DNA of 51,825 bases from Rhodospirillales bacterium RIFCSPLOWO2_02_FULL_58_16 (GTDB lineage Bacteria; Pseudomonadota; Alphaproteobacteria; Rhodospirillales; 2-02-FULL-58-16): positions 45,983-97,807 of the forward strand of contig MIAA01000037.1 of NCBI GenBank assembly GCA_001830425.1. The letters run 5' to 3'. Of this stretch, positions 7,965 to 19,600 are shown in pieces. Under the pieces are notes generated by a model. The model was not told the origin of the DNA and made no database searches. It saw nothing but the letters and a program-made list of their open reading frames with translations. How positions within the stretch are numbered: the first letter of the stretch is position 1; every line of letters starts with the position of its first letter. The position numbers were made by a program, and so were the translations under genes.

Positions 7965-10253
7965 TCAATTCTCGCCTTCCCCCCATTCCAGGCTTTTCAG
8001 AAAATCCATCACTGTTTGCCTGGTATTGCCGATGTCATCAGCCAGTATGCCGTGGCGGTTAGAAGAAATCATCACCAACCGATTGTCCTTGCTGCCGACA
8101 TTTTTGTGAATGATGAGGCTGCTTTCGGGATCGACCACCGGATCATCGGCGGCCTGGGTAATCAGCAGCGGGCAGGTCACGGCCGGCAGCCTGCGTTCGG
8201 TCTCGTCCACCATGTGGCGAAGTTCATGAAGGCCGCGCAAGGGAATGCTCTTGTAATTGATATCCGGGTGTTCGCTGTCGTTATTGCGAAAAGGCATGAC
8301 CCCCTCGTAAGAGGAAAACCATTGGGTAAGTTTGTTAATCCCGTGAACCAGCGGAACAAACACCATGCGGCGATCCTTGAAGCGCAGGGGAACGCTGATT
8401 GCCGCGACGCCGGCAAGATTCGGCGGTTCCTCCGAGGCGAAGCGGAGCGCCAGGGCGCCTCCCGATGAGAAGCCGACTATGGCAATGGTCTCGGAGAATG
8501 CCGCCATGATGCGGTAGCCCCGGCGCACCGAATCCAGCCATTCCCGCCATTCCCGGTTACGAAGGTCCCAGGGCGAAGTCCCATGCCCCGCCAGCCGCAC
8601 CCCGACCACCGGGTGACCGGCCGCCGTCAGTTTTTCGGCGAACGGCCTCAGCTCGGCGGGGGAAGCCAGAAAGCCATGCACCATGACGACGCCGACGCCG
8701 GTGATTGTTTTCGGCAAAAGCAGATAGGGTTCGCCGCTTTTCGTCGCCGTCTCCTTGTCATTGATCTCCCGGTAGGCCGGTTCAAGGTAGCGGGCCTTGC
8801 TCCAGGCGTGTCCCCGCAGTTCATCTTCAAACAGGTCCGAGGCGATAACGTCCGCCTGCACGGTTCCGGCCCGCTCAAGCCCGTCGATAACGGCGGCGCG
8901 CACATCGGAAAGAGGCGCAATCTCATTAGCGTAAACCATAATCGGGTTCTCGATGCGGACCTCGTCGATTTCATACTCGCTGCGTAATTTGCCCATGAAG
9001 CGGTAGGATTTGGGCGTGCGTCCGACCAGCCCCGCGTCTTTGGCCGTCTTCAGAAAACGTTCCAGCCCCAGGCAGTCTCCTTCCAGCAATCCCCGGTATT
9101 TCTCGGGATTAAGCAGGCTTTCATGCAGGTTGACGGAGGGAATGGTTTGAACGTTCTTGATCGCCAGATAGAGGGCCTTGTTAAACTCGTCCTTGCCTAT
9201 TTCCATCCGGTCCCTGCCGATCAATTCAATCACCAGACGCGCCGCCAGATGGCTGAAGTTCACCGTCACCATCGAGTAAATGGAACGCATGTATTCATCG
9301 CGGAGATTCAGAACCTGACTGCTCATGCTGCGGGCCAGAATTTTTTCATCCCAGCTCATAGCCCGATCCTTGAGAGAGAACAGTTCTTCAAGAGTATGGA
9401 TGTTCCTGAACATGGCGTTCAGAAGCTTTCGCTCCCACCAACTCCATTGCATGGCGGCGTCGATGGGAGATCCGAAGCGGATATCCATGTCGGTGTCCTT
9501 CAACAGGATATTGCCCTCGATGATAAGCTCCTCGGAGAAATTGCCGGACATGTTCTTGAAAAACATTTCGGCGGCCTTGTTCAGCAGGTTGTCCGCCCCC
9601 CGCAGCGGATAGAAAGTGATGTTGGCGGGAATGATGAGCGTCGGTTCGCGGGCGCGCTCGATCAGCACGTCAACGCTTTCCAGTCCGAGAGCGCGCACCC
9701 AGCGCTCCAGCCTCTCGGTTTCTCCTCTCTTGTGGACCGAAAGGATGCGCTGCTTGAAGGTGTCCAGCGTCTGGGCGATGACGGCGGCCCCCCGGTGATG
9801 CTTGCGGCGTTCATGGGCGGTCGGGGAATAAATGTTATAGCCGCCGCTTTTATCCATAACGCGGCGGTCTTTAACCATGCCGCCTTCCGGGAACACCACC
9901 ACCTTGCGTCCCCGCAGCACCTCGGCGGCGAGGAAAGGCATCAGTTGCGGCAGATTATTGGGCAAAGCGCCGACATCGGACAGGAATTCGGCGAAGGTCT
10001 CGTTTCCCTCAAACAGGGTGTGGTCGGCGACGGAGCGGCAATAAGCTCCGGTATGATGGTAGATCAGATAGGGCGGGATAAAGGTTTCAAAGCGGGCGAA
10101 ATGATTAAAAACGAAAATCTGGCCGCGCCGCATATCCTCGGCGGCGGCGTGAAGTTTGATATTCAGCCCCAGGTGTTTCTCAAGCCACGAGACTCCCTTC
10201 GCGCACCACTCATAAACACTTGCGTTGATTTTGAATTCTTCAATGTCTTTCAC
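7965..10253 (-). CDS. PlsC-like acyltransferase fused to alpha/beta hydrolase
   Basis: A 762-aa two-module protein. The N-terminal third looks like a PlsC-type glycerophosphate acyltransferase: NHFARFETF gives an HX4E motif where HX4D is usual, followed by FPEGGMVKDRRV in the place of the EGTR block and IIPANITFYPL. A ~250-aa helical linker of unknown role follows. From about residue 508 there is an alpha/beta hydrolase with oxyanion HGFLAS, nucleophile elbow GFSSGG (near 596), acid AADDPVV and histidine NRHGIL. Such a protein could remodel lipids or transfer acyl groups in the membrane. It leads the operon with the two glycosyltransferase paralogues. No transmembrane segment is obvious. Confidence 0.7.
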   Translation of the reverse strand: MKDIEEFKINASVYEWCAKGVSWLEKHLGLNIKLHAAAEDMRRGQIFVFNHFARFETFIPPYLIYHHTGAYCRSVADHTLFEGNETFAEFLSDVGALPNNLPQLMPFLAAEVLRGRKVVVFPEGGMVKDRRVMDKSGGYNIYSPTAHERRKHHRGAAVIAQTLDTFKQRILSVHKRGETERLERWVRALGLESVDVLIERAREPTLIIPANITFYPLRGADNLLNKAAEMFFKNMSGNFSEELIIEGNILLKDTDMDIRFGSPIDAAMQWSWWERKLLNAMFRNIHTLEELFSLKDRAMSWDEKILARSMSSQVLNLRDEYMRSIYSMVTVNFSHLAARLVIELIGRDRMEIGKDEFNKALYLAIKNVQTIPSVNLHESLLNPEKYRGLLEGDCLGLERFLKTAKDAGLVGRTPKSYRFMGKLRSEYEIDEVRIENPIMVYANEIAPLSDVRAAVIDGLERAGTVQADVIASDLFEDELRGHAWSKARYLEPAYREINDKETATKSGEPYLLLPKTITGVGVVMVHGFLASPAELRPFAEKLTAAGHPVVGVRLAGHGTSPWDLRNREWREWLDSVRRGYRIMAAFSETIAIVGFSSGGALALRFASEEPPNLAGVAAISVPLRFKDRRMVFVPLVHGINKLTQWFSSYEGVMPFRNNDSEHPDINYKSIPLRGLHELRHMVDETERRLPAVTCPLLITQAADDPVVDPESSLIIHKNVGSKDNRLVMISSNRHGILADDIGNTRQTVMDFLKSLEWGEGEN

Positions 10254-10369
10254 GCTGTGCGCCCTTTTTATACGACGCCGCGAAAGATACAGGAAAAGAA
10301 CGCCGTCGCCGATGAAAAAAGATAAGGCTGATAATCCACAGATTACGCAGATTCAAACGGCCTTAATCA

Positions 10370-10476
10370 TTGACCCATAGCGGCCCCGGCGCTTTCCCCT
10401 CCTTACCAAGGAGGGGTCAGGGGAGGTTACTCTTACCCCCTCCTGACCTCCCCCTTGAAGCAAGGGGGAGGAATTT
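10370..10476. repeat. R1 palindromic repeat doublet, copy 2
   Basis: R1a (10370-10430) contains CCCCTCCTTaccAAGGAGGGG and the tail TCAGGGGAGGTTAC. R1b (about 10435-10476) contains CTCCCCCTTgaagcAAGGGGGAG. R1a is almost identical, with three visible differences over about 61 bases, to 51358-51419. The flanking gap 10254-10604 holds this doublet, the R2 repeat and a 'CCACAGATTACGCAGATT' motif at 10336-10353; no gene is seen. Confidence 0.75.
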
Positions 10477-10481
10477 TTCTC

Positions 10482-10574
10482 CACAGAGGCTCAGAGACAC
10501 AGAGGAAGATAAAGAGAAAAAAAAGCAGAAAGAAAACTTTGCTCAAATCTTCTCTGTGCCTCTGCGCCTCTGTG
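10482..10574. repeat. R2 inverted repeat (CACAGAGG arms), copy 1
   Basis: Arms CACAGAGGCTCAGAGACACA and TGCCTCTGCGCCTCTGTG are imperfect inverted copies around an A-rich core. A second copy lies at 51474-51577. This is an intergenic repeat of MITE or REP type. Both copies lie next to R1 units. Confidence 0.7.
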
Positions 10575-10604
10575 TTTTTCTTCCCCCTGTACACAATTTC
10601 AAAA

Positions 10605-13600
10605 TTAAATCATGCCGAGCGACAAGGTCTCGGTCGCGGCGTTGGCGGCGTCATCGGCGACGGCAATAATGATCGAGCCGTCAACAAGGTCGCCGTCGCT
10701 GACATAGATGGACGCATTATCATCCACGGCCACGGCGACATCGGTCGGCTCCGCCGGCAAATAATAGCTGAAGTTATCGACGGCGGCCTCGGCGGCGTCA
10801 TATCCCAGCACCATCGCCTTGTAGGCATTGCCGCCGGTGACCGTGATGTATTCCAGGTTGGCGTAGGAAGGCGTCGCAACCTTCAGGGCGGCTTCGATGA
10901 AGTCTCCCTGCCCGCCATCTTCGTATTTGAATACGCCTTGAGAAAGGACCACCCCTTCTTCCCGTTGCAGCCCGACGCCCTGGGCGTCAAGCGAAATGGC
11001 GGCAATCTTCGCCTCGCCCAGCGACGTCAGTTCGCCGGCGTCGGTAATGCTGTCGGAATTGGCGTCGCGCCAGATGGACATCGACGAAAACGCCTCGTCG
11101 CCTTTGTCGATGACGCCGTCATGATTTCCGTCCATTGTCGTCAACGCCTGCAAGGCGGAGTTCGCTCCGTCAACGAAAAACTCCGAAAACATTTCGGTGA
11201 TGTTGTCGATTTCGGCGTTGCCGTTCCTGTCCATGACCAGGAAGCCGTCGTCAGGCCCGGCCCAGCCGGAGGGGAAGTATTGACCGTCGGGAGTCATCGA
11301 GAAACTGCGGCTCGTCTCCGGCAGGGTAATCAGTTCGACGCCGTCGCCGTCCAGATCGACAATCAAGGGATCAACGAGCCGTAGCGCCAAGTCAACGCCG
11401 CCAGGTTCGGCCCAGTTCCCTGTAAAATGGTCGGCTCGGATGCCGCCGGCATCTATATTCGCGTAGAAAAATATTTCCGCAGAGTTGGGATCGGTGGCGG
11501 CGACTTTTCCGGCTCCGGTTATACCGTCACGAGCAACGTATGAATCGAGGATAACGGCGTACCGTTGGCCAATAACCAGGTTGCTCAACCCAGGACTAAC
11601 GGAAACTTCCGTCATGGCGGAACCGACGGCCACCGTTTGCGTGGCGCTTTCGTAAAGGATCGTTACGGGGTTCACCTCGCCGCTGTTGATCGTGACCGTG
11701 GTCACCAGGATGCGGAAATCAACGCCATCCAGTGAGCCGCTTGGAGAACTGACGCCAACCGCAACGCTGCTTAAATTCGTACTCTGCGCCGTAAATGTCT
11801 GTCCGAAATAGGCTGTGTTGGGTTCACCTAAATCGCCTTGTATTGTTGTAGCTGTCGTAAGGGTGTCATAGACGACGCCGCCGCCGTTGAAGGTGATGGT
11901 GTCGGTGGCGGCGCTGAACGCCGTGGCGCCGCCGCTTGTAGTAGTGTCCGCCGTCTGCCCCGCCGTACCCGCGCTCTTGTCCCAGGCCTTGAAGGTAATG
12001 GTCGCCGCGCCGTTCCAGTTGGCGCTGGGAACGAAGCGCACCATGTCGGTACTGTCGAGAAGCCGCGCCGCCGATGCCGATGGCGCTCCGAAGGCCGTCC
12101 ATGAGCCGGCGCCGATTTTGTACTGCCAGACGCCGTGGGCATTGTCCACCGCCGTCACCGCGATGGCCTCGACCGCCGCGCCGTCAGCGTCGGTGATCGA
12201 GCCGTTGACCACCAATTGGTTGACGGTGTTGCCGGCGTTAGTCGGCGCGTCCTTGGAGGGGGTCGTCCAGCCGGCGCCGTTGACGAGGGCGCCGTCGTTG
12301 GTAGTGGTGGTGGTGGTGATATCGTCAACCGTGACGCCATGGCTCTGGTCCAGCTTCCAGTTGCCGACCAGATTGGCCTCGTTGCCGACCAGGGTCTTGT
12401 TCATGTTGGCCTGGATTTCGTCTACCGTGCGGGCCACGTTCCATAAACGGGCGTCGGCTAATTTTCCGGCAGAAGCATTATTGACACTTGTCAACAATTC
12501 CTTGCCCAATTCCCATGCCGGATTGGTTTGGGTAAGAGCAAGGGTTGTTGTTGTCGCGCCAAGCAAAACACCGTCGCCATAGAGTTTAATTGTCGTTGTC
12601 CCCGAGACAGTTTCCCACGATGCGGCGATATGATGCCAAGAACCATTAGTCCAACCATCGCTCACCGTGCTGGCCACATAAACATTTCCCCCTTCGCTTG
12701 TGCCGCCATAACGAACATGCAATCCGACATCGCCATGAATCGATAAATACAGCGACCCATTGGTTAAACCATTTATGCCGTTGCTGAAGATGTCATAATT
12801 GGTGCTACCCGTTTTATTCCAGACATCGCTACTGGCCCAAATCTCCATGGCGCCGGCAGCGCCGATATTCAACCGCCCATTCGTGACCCCTGTTCCCAGG
12901 TCCACATAATCATTCACCCCATCAAGCATCAGCGCATTGCCTTGTCCGTTGGGGGGAGTCATCTTGCCGGCGAAATCGACGCCGTTGGTCAGCGTCCCGT
13001 CGTAATGGTTGGCGGTCTGGTCGAAGGCCTTGAACCCGGCGCCCTCGTTCATGGTCCAGTAGCCCTTGAGGTTGGCGTTGGCCGTGGCGTCCAGGGAATT
13101 GTTCATGTTGGCCTGGATTTCGCTCGCCGTGCGGGCCACGTTCCATACCCGCACCTCGTCGATCTTGCCTTGGAAATTATTTCCCGGCCATGTGGTGTTG
13201 CCGATACAGAGTGTGCCGGTTCCCTGATAGTCGGCGGTAGCGGTATCGCGCGTCACTTCCGAACCATTCTTGTAGATGATGCGCAGGTTGGTGCCGGCAT
13301 CATAGGTGCCGGCCCAGTGGACCCACTCATTGGTGTTAGGACCGCTGTCGGCGTAGGCGAGGTCGCTGCCGAAGAAATTGAACTGGAACTGGTTGTTGGA
13401 GTAGCCGATGTGAAGCCCCTGCATGGAAGCGCCGGGGCCTTGGCTGAAGATGAAGTCGTTGCCGCTCGAAGAGGTCCTGTACGACCAGAACTCCCACGAA
13501 AAGGAGTTGTTGGCGAGGTCGATGCCTGACACGGTGACTACGTCATCCACCCCGTCAAATACCAGCGCATCGTCGCGTTCGACCGGAGCGGAGCCTTCGG

Positions 13601-16600
13601 TCCAGGCGGGGGAACCGGAAAAGGTCAGATTTTGCGCCCCGCCGTTTGCGGCCAGGTCATAGGCCGTCGTTCCCGTTCCCTCGTCGAAGCGCCAATAGGC
13701 CAACAGATCGGTCTCGTTGCCGGCCAGTTGCCGGGTGTAATTCTCGGAAATCTCGGTGCCCGTGCGCACGTCGGACCACAGGCGCATGTCGTCGAGCTTG
13801 CCGTCGAAGAGCGCCCAACTCCCACTGGTCCAGTTGCCGACGAACAGATTGCCGCTTCCGGTATAGTCGCCGGTGGAGGTATCGGTCGCCACCTGGGCGC
13901 CATTCTTGTACAGGATGCGCTGGTTGCTCGTTCCGTCATAGGTGCCCGCCCAATGCACCCACTGGCCGACATCCGTGCCGCTGGTATAGTTCAAGTCGTT
14001 GCCCCAGAAGCCGAAGACGAATACGTTTGGATTATCGCTAATGTTTACGCCCCGATAGCCGATATGCAGCCCCTGATCGCTGGCGGAAGCTCCCTGACCC
14101 AGGGCGAGATCGAAGCTGGTGCCGTCGCGATAGGACCAGAACTCCCACGAGAACGAGGCGTTGTTGTTGAGCGTGAATCCGCTGGTCGTGCCGTAATCAT
14201 TCACCCCGTCGAATGTCAACGCCGCCGGGTTGTTGACCAGCACCGGCGCGTCATTGACGGCGGTGACATTCATGGTCAAGGTCTTTGCCGTGGCCGAAAA
14301 AGCGGCGCCGTCATTAACGTCAAAAGAGAAACCGGCATAACCGGCGCCGTTGGCGTTGGCCGCAGGCGTGAAGCGCAGATTACCCGCATCAATGTCGGCC
14401 TTGGTGAAACTCTGCGCCCCGCCGCCGAGATTGACCGCCGACCACACGCCGCCGCTATTGTGTTCCAGCGCGCCCGCCCCTGTCTGGCTGTTGAAGCGGA
14501 CGGAAGAAAGGGCATCGCCCTCAACATCGGCATAGCCGAAATCGACCGCAGAAAACGGGCGCGAAGCATCTTCGTTCAGGGTCAGCGTGGCGTTCGCCGC
14601 CGTCGGCGCGTCGTTGACGGCGGTGACGTTGATGGATGCGGTATCGGTGAGGGCGCTGAACGCCGTCGCGCCGCCGCCGGCAGTGGTGTCCGCCGTCTGC
14701 CCCGCCGTACCCGCGCTCTTGTCCCAGGCCTTGAAGGTAATATTCGCCGCGCCGTTCCAGTCAGCATTGGGAACGAAGCGCACCATGTCAGTACTGTCGA
14801 GAAGCCGCGCCGCCGATGCCGATGGCGTTCCGAATGCGGTCCATGAGCCGGCGCCGATTTTGTACTGCCAGGCGCCGTGGGCATTATCCACCGCCGTCAC
14901 CGCGATGGCCTCAACCGCCGCGCCGTCAACGTCGGTGATTGAGCCGTCAACCACCAAATCAGCCACCGTTTTTCCGCCGCTCGCCGTGTTATCCTCGCTG
15001 ATGACGGTGAACACCGGCGTGGCGGCGGTGTTGAGCGCCGGCGCGGTGTTAACGAGGGGATCGACGACGTTAGTAACACCGATGATCAAGTTCTTCTCGT
15101 AGATCAGGCCGCTGGAATCAGTGGCCCGGATTTTCACGGTGTGGCTGGTCGCCGTCTCGTAATCAATAACGGCGCCGCCGGCGACCCTGAGTTCGTTGCC
15201 GACGATAACAAAGCGCCCATTCGCATCGTCGGTGAGCGAGAAGGTAATAACGTCGCCGGACGTGGCGTCGGTGGCGGCAAGGGTCGCCACCGCAACGCCG
15301 CCGACCGAATTCTCTTGAACGCCAATACTGTCCGCCACATTCCCGCTGCGCACCTGCCAATAGAATACGCCGGCCTGTCCGATGTTGGACATGGAGGCCA
15401 GACCGCTCATGGCGCTGGTCCGTGAGCCTGTAATCTCGGAATAGTTGACCCCATTGCCTGATGACCAGCCTGCGGATGTGTACGATCCGCTATGGCTGGA
15501 CCAGCCGATGTCTTCATAACGGAACTCAATGTCGAAATCGGCGCCGCCCTTATTATACAAGCGTACCTGGAAAGCGTTGGAATGGGTAGTTATGCCTGAA
15601 TATTCCCCAATATCGTCGAAGGTCACGGTGACGACGCCGTTTGTCGTGTCCTTGTCGACATAGATGGCGTTGCTGCCGGTGGAATTTCCGGCAGTGTTGT
15701 AGGTTGTTGAGGTCGGTCTGGTATCTACATCCAAATAAAACGGCGCGATGATTGGTCGCGTCGACACCGATATTCCGGCGGGAACGTATCCGCCATCGCC
15801 GGTCGAACCCATGGTGATATAGCCGTTTATCCCGATGTGAAACTGAGTGGCGGCGCTCCAGGGAGTGCTTCCGAAAAATCCGAAGCCACCGGGAAATACC
15901 GACGATACATCAATGGTCTGATAGCCGTCGTCGCCGCGAGTCAGCATGGTTTCGCCGAATCCGGACGACCCGCCGAGTCCGCTGATGATGGAATGCCCGG
16001 AGATGACGTTGGTCGGCGAGGGGGCCGAGGCCGGGCGGGTCGCAGTGATCGCCGTCGGCGCCTGCGAGGAGGTCGGCGTTATGGTGAAGGTGCTGGTCGA
16101 GATCGCGCCACCCTGTCCATCGGCCACACTGAAAGTGAAGCTGTCGCTCGAACCTCCGCCGGAGTTGGTATAGGTGATTCGATTGTTGTCGATGTCGTTC
16201 TGGGTGAAGGCGCTGCCGTTGCCGAGGGCGGCCCCCGATTTGTACAAGGTTCCGCCGGAAGGCGCGCTGCCCAGGGTGAAGGTCAACTGGGACGATGTGT
16301 TGTCGACGTCCGTTGTCCGCAGCATGGAATTGGTGATAGTGGCGCCCACCGTGCCACGGGCGACGCTCAATCCTGTGTTGGCGGCCGGCGCCGGAGCGTC
16401 ATTGACGGGGGTGACGGTGATGGTGGAGATAGCCGTCGAGCCACCCAGCCCGCCGGCGGCGGCGCTGGTCGATGCTGCCTGCGCGGTGAACGCCCCCGCT
16501 ATGTTGGAGTTGGCGGTCGGGCGGAAGTAGACGTTGGTGGTCGCGCCCGCCGAGACGATGAAAGCCTCGTTGGCGATCTGGCTGCTATATCCGGAGTCGC

Positions 16601-19600
16601 TGTACAGCGAGCCGCCGGAGATCGAGGTGATCTTGTAATGGGTTATCTCGGCCCCATCGACGGCATTGCGGCTGATGGCGATGGCCCCGCTGTTCGTATC
16701 CTCGTTGATGGTAGGAGAAGCGACCGTCGGCGTGTCGGCAATCGGCGCGACGGTGATGGCGGCGGTGTCGTCCGCCGAACTGAACGCCGTTATGCCGCCG
16801 CTGGCGGTGGTGTTCGCCGTCTCTCCCGCCGCGCCCGCACTCTTGTCCCAGGCCTTGAAGGTAATAGTCGCCGAGCCGTGCCGGTTGGCAGAGGGAACAA
16901 AGCGCACCATGTCGGTACTGCCGAGAAGCCGCGCCGCCGTTATTGACGGCGCGCCAAAGGCCGACCACGAGTTGCCGTCGAGTGAGTACTGCCAGGCGCC
17001 GTTAATGTTATCCACCGCCGTCACCGCGATGGCCTCAACCGCCGCGCCGTCAACGTCGGTGATCGAGCCGTCAACCACCAGATCGGCCACCGTTTTTCCG
17101 GCGCTGGTCGTGTCCTCGTTAGTGGCGGTGAATACCGGCGCGGCCGCAGTGTTGAGCACCGGGGCGTCGTTGACGGGGGTGGCGGTGATGGCGGCAGTGA
17201 CCGCCTCGCCGCCCAGCCCGGCGGCGGCGTTGCCGGTCGAGGCTTGCGCGGTGAATTCCCATGTCGTGTTGGCGTTGGCGGTCGGCATAAACCTGAGGCC
17301 GGCGTGGCCTTCGGCGTAGGTGATAAAATCGCCGTTGTTGATCGCCGTCGTGCCGTTATTCTGATAAAGCGCGCCGCCGGTGAGTCCGGCAATCTTGAAG
17401 TGGGTAACTTCCGCCCCGTCCGCCGCGTTGCGGCTGAGCACCAGCCCGGTTGAAGACTGGGTATCCTCGCTGGTGACGGCGTTGGTCACGCTAGGCGTGT
17501 CGGCAATCGGGTTGACGGCGATAGTCGCCGTCGCCATTGAGCCGCCCAGCCCGCCGTCGCCGTCGCCGGTCGATGCCTGAAAGTTAAAGCTGCCGTTGCT
17601 GATCGAATTGGCGGTCGGCGTGAACTTGAGGCCGGCGTTGCCTTCGGCGTAGGTGAGGAAGGTATTGTTGATGACCACCGTCACGCCGTCGTTCTTGTAA
17701 AGGACGCCGCCGGTAATGTTGGTGATCTTGAAGTGGGTAACCTCGGCGCCGTCCACAACATTGCGAGTTAGCGCCAAGCCGGAAGATGATTGCGTGTCCT
17801 CATCGGTCGTGGCGTTAACGGCGTTTGGAGTATCGGCAATCGGCGTGACGGTAATGGCGGCGGTGTCGATAGTCGCGCCGAACGCCGTCGTGCCGCCGCT
17901 TGTGGTGGTATCGGCTATGCCCCCCGCCGCGCCCGCAGTCTGGTCCCATGCCTTGAAGGAAATAGTCGGGGAGCCATGCCAATCGGCGTTGGGAACAAAG
18001 CGCACCATATCGGCGCCGTCGAGAAGCCGCGCCGCCGATGCCGACGGCGTTCCGAAGGCTGTCCATGCGCCGCTGCCGACCTTGTACTGCCAGGCGCCGT
18101 TAGTGTTGTCCACCGCCGTCACCGCGATGGCCTCAACCGCCGTTCCGTCAGCGTCGGTGATTGAAGCATCAACCACCAGATCGGCCACCGTTTTTCCGGC
18201 GCTGGTTGTGTCCTCGTTGGTGGCGGTGAATACCGGCGTCGCCGTAGCGTCAAGCACAGGCGCGTCGTTGACGGCGTTGATGGTGATGGTGACCAGGGAT
18301 GAGGCCCCCGAATAGGCCTCCCCGTCATAGCCCTTCCATTCAAAGCCGGCGATGCCGTTCCAATCGGCGGTCGGCGCGAAGGTCAGGGCATCCAAGTCGA
18401 TGGCGGCGATGGCCTGATCGACGATGACGGCGACGCCGCCCAGCTTCAGTATGCCGTTCGCCGCCAGTGAGGTGACCCGAACACTGCTCATGGCGTCTCC
18501 ATCGGCGTCGGCGTACGCGCTCGTGAAGTTGAGCTTGGTGAAGGCGACGGTATTATCCTCGTCGCCCGCCTTGGCGAAGTCGGAAACCGTCGGCGCGTTA
18601 TTGGCCGGCGGCGGTTTAAGGGTGTAAACGACCGGCGGAGGCGGAGGCGGCAATACCACCACCACCGGCGGCGGCGGAGGCGGCGGTGGCGGCGGAGTGT
18701 AAACAGGCGGCGGCGGCGGTGGCGGCGGTGTGAACACAGGCATGGAAACCGGGGGCGGAGGCGGCGGCGGGGGGGGCGGAGGCGGCGGCGGAGGCGGCGG
18801 CGGTGGAGCAAAAGTCGGCACAAACGGGGCCGGAGATGATGCCGAGCCGCTTGGCGGCGTTACCGGATTCACTGCCGCCGTGGCGCTGGCTATGGCGTTG
18901 GAAATATCGGTGGCGGCGGCGACTGCGGCCGCCGGGTTCGCTCCATTCCCCAGGGCGTCGGACAAGGCATTCTGGAACGCCGCCGATCCGCCGATCGCCG
19001 AATCGACATTCTGGCCCGAGGCCAGAGCGGCGAGAACCGGATCGCCTCGGCCCTGATCCATGGCGGAGGCCGCCTGGTTAAAGGCGCTGATGGCGGCGCC
19101 GGCCGCCTGCGCGGCGGCGGCGGGCGAGCCGCCCTGATTCAAGGCGTCGGACAAGGCGTTCTGAAAGGCCGCAGAATTGCCGATCACCTGATCCACATTG
19201 TCGCCGGTGGCCAGGGCGGCCAGCATGGGATCGCCGCCGCCGCGATCCGCCGCCGCCTCTCCCCTGGCGACAGCATCATTGGCGGCGTTGGCGGCGCCGA
19301 CGGCGTCGGCCAGGGAGCCGCCGTTTTGCAGGGCGTCGGACATGGCCTGCATAAAGTCCCTGGAGCCGCCGGCGAACATATCCATATTATCGCCGGTGGC
19401 CAGGGCGGCCAGCATGGGATCGCCTTCCACGGACAACGCGGACTGCGCCCGAAGGACGGCGGCGTTGGCGGCGTTGGCGCTTTGAACGGCAAGGTCGGGA
19501 GCGGCGCCCTTCTCCAGGGCGTCGGACAGGGCGGCCTGGAACTCTTCCGATCCGCCGAATATCTCATTAAAGTTCTCACCCGTCGCCAGAGCGCCGAGAA

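Noticed and set aside
9123..10325. Long + strand open frame of 400 codons
   Set aside because: It is the antisense of the acyltransferase-hydrolase gene, whose motifs are clear on the minus strand. The frame is open because of GC-rich codon bias.
11880..18262. CRISPR-like or tandem-repeat array
   Set aside because: The repeats are long, in frame and encode protein domains; spacing is irregular.
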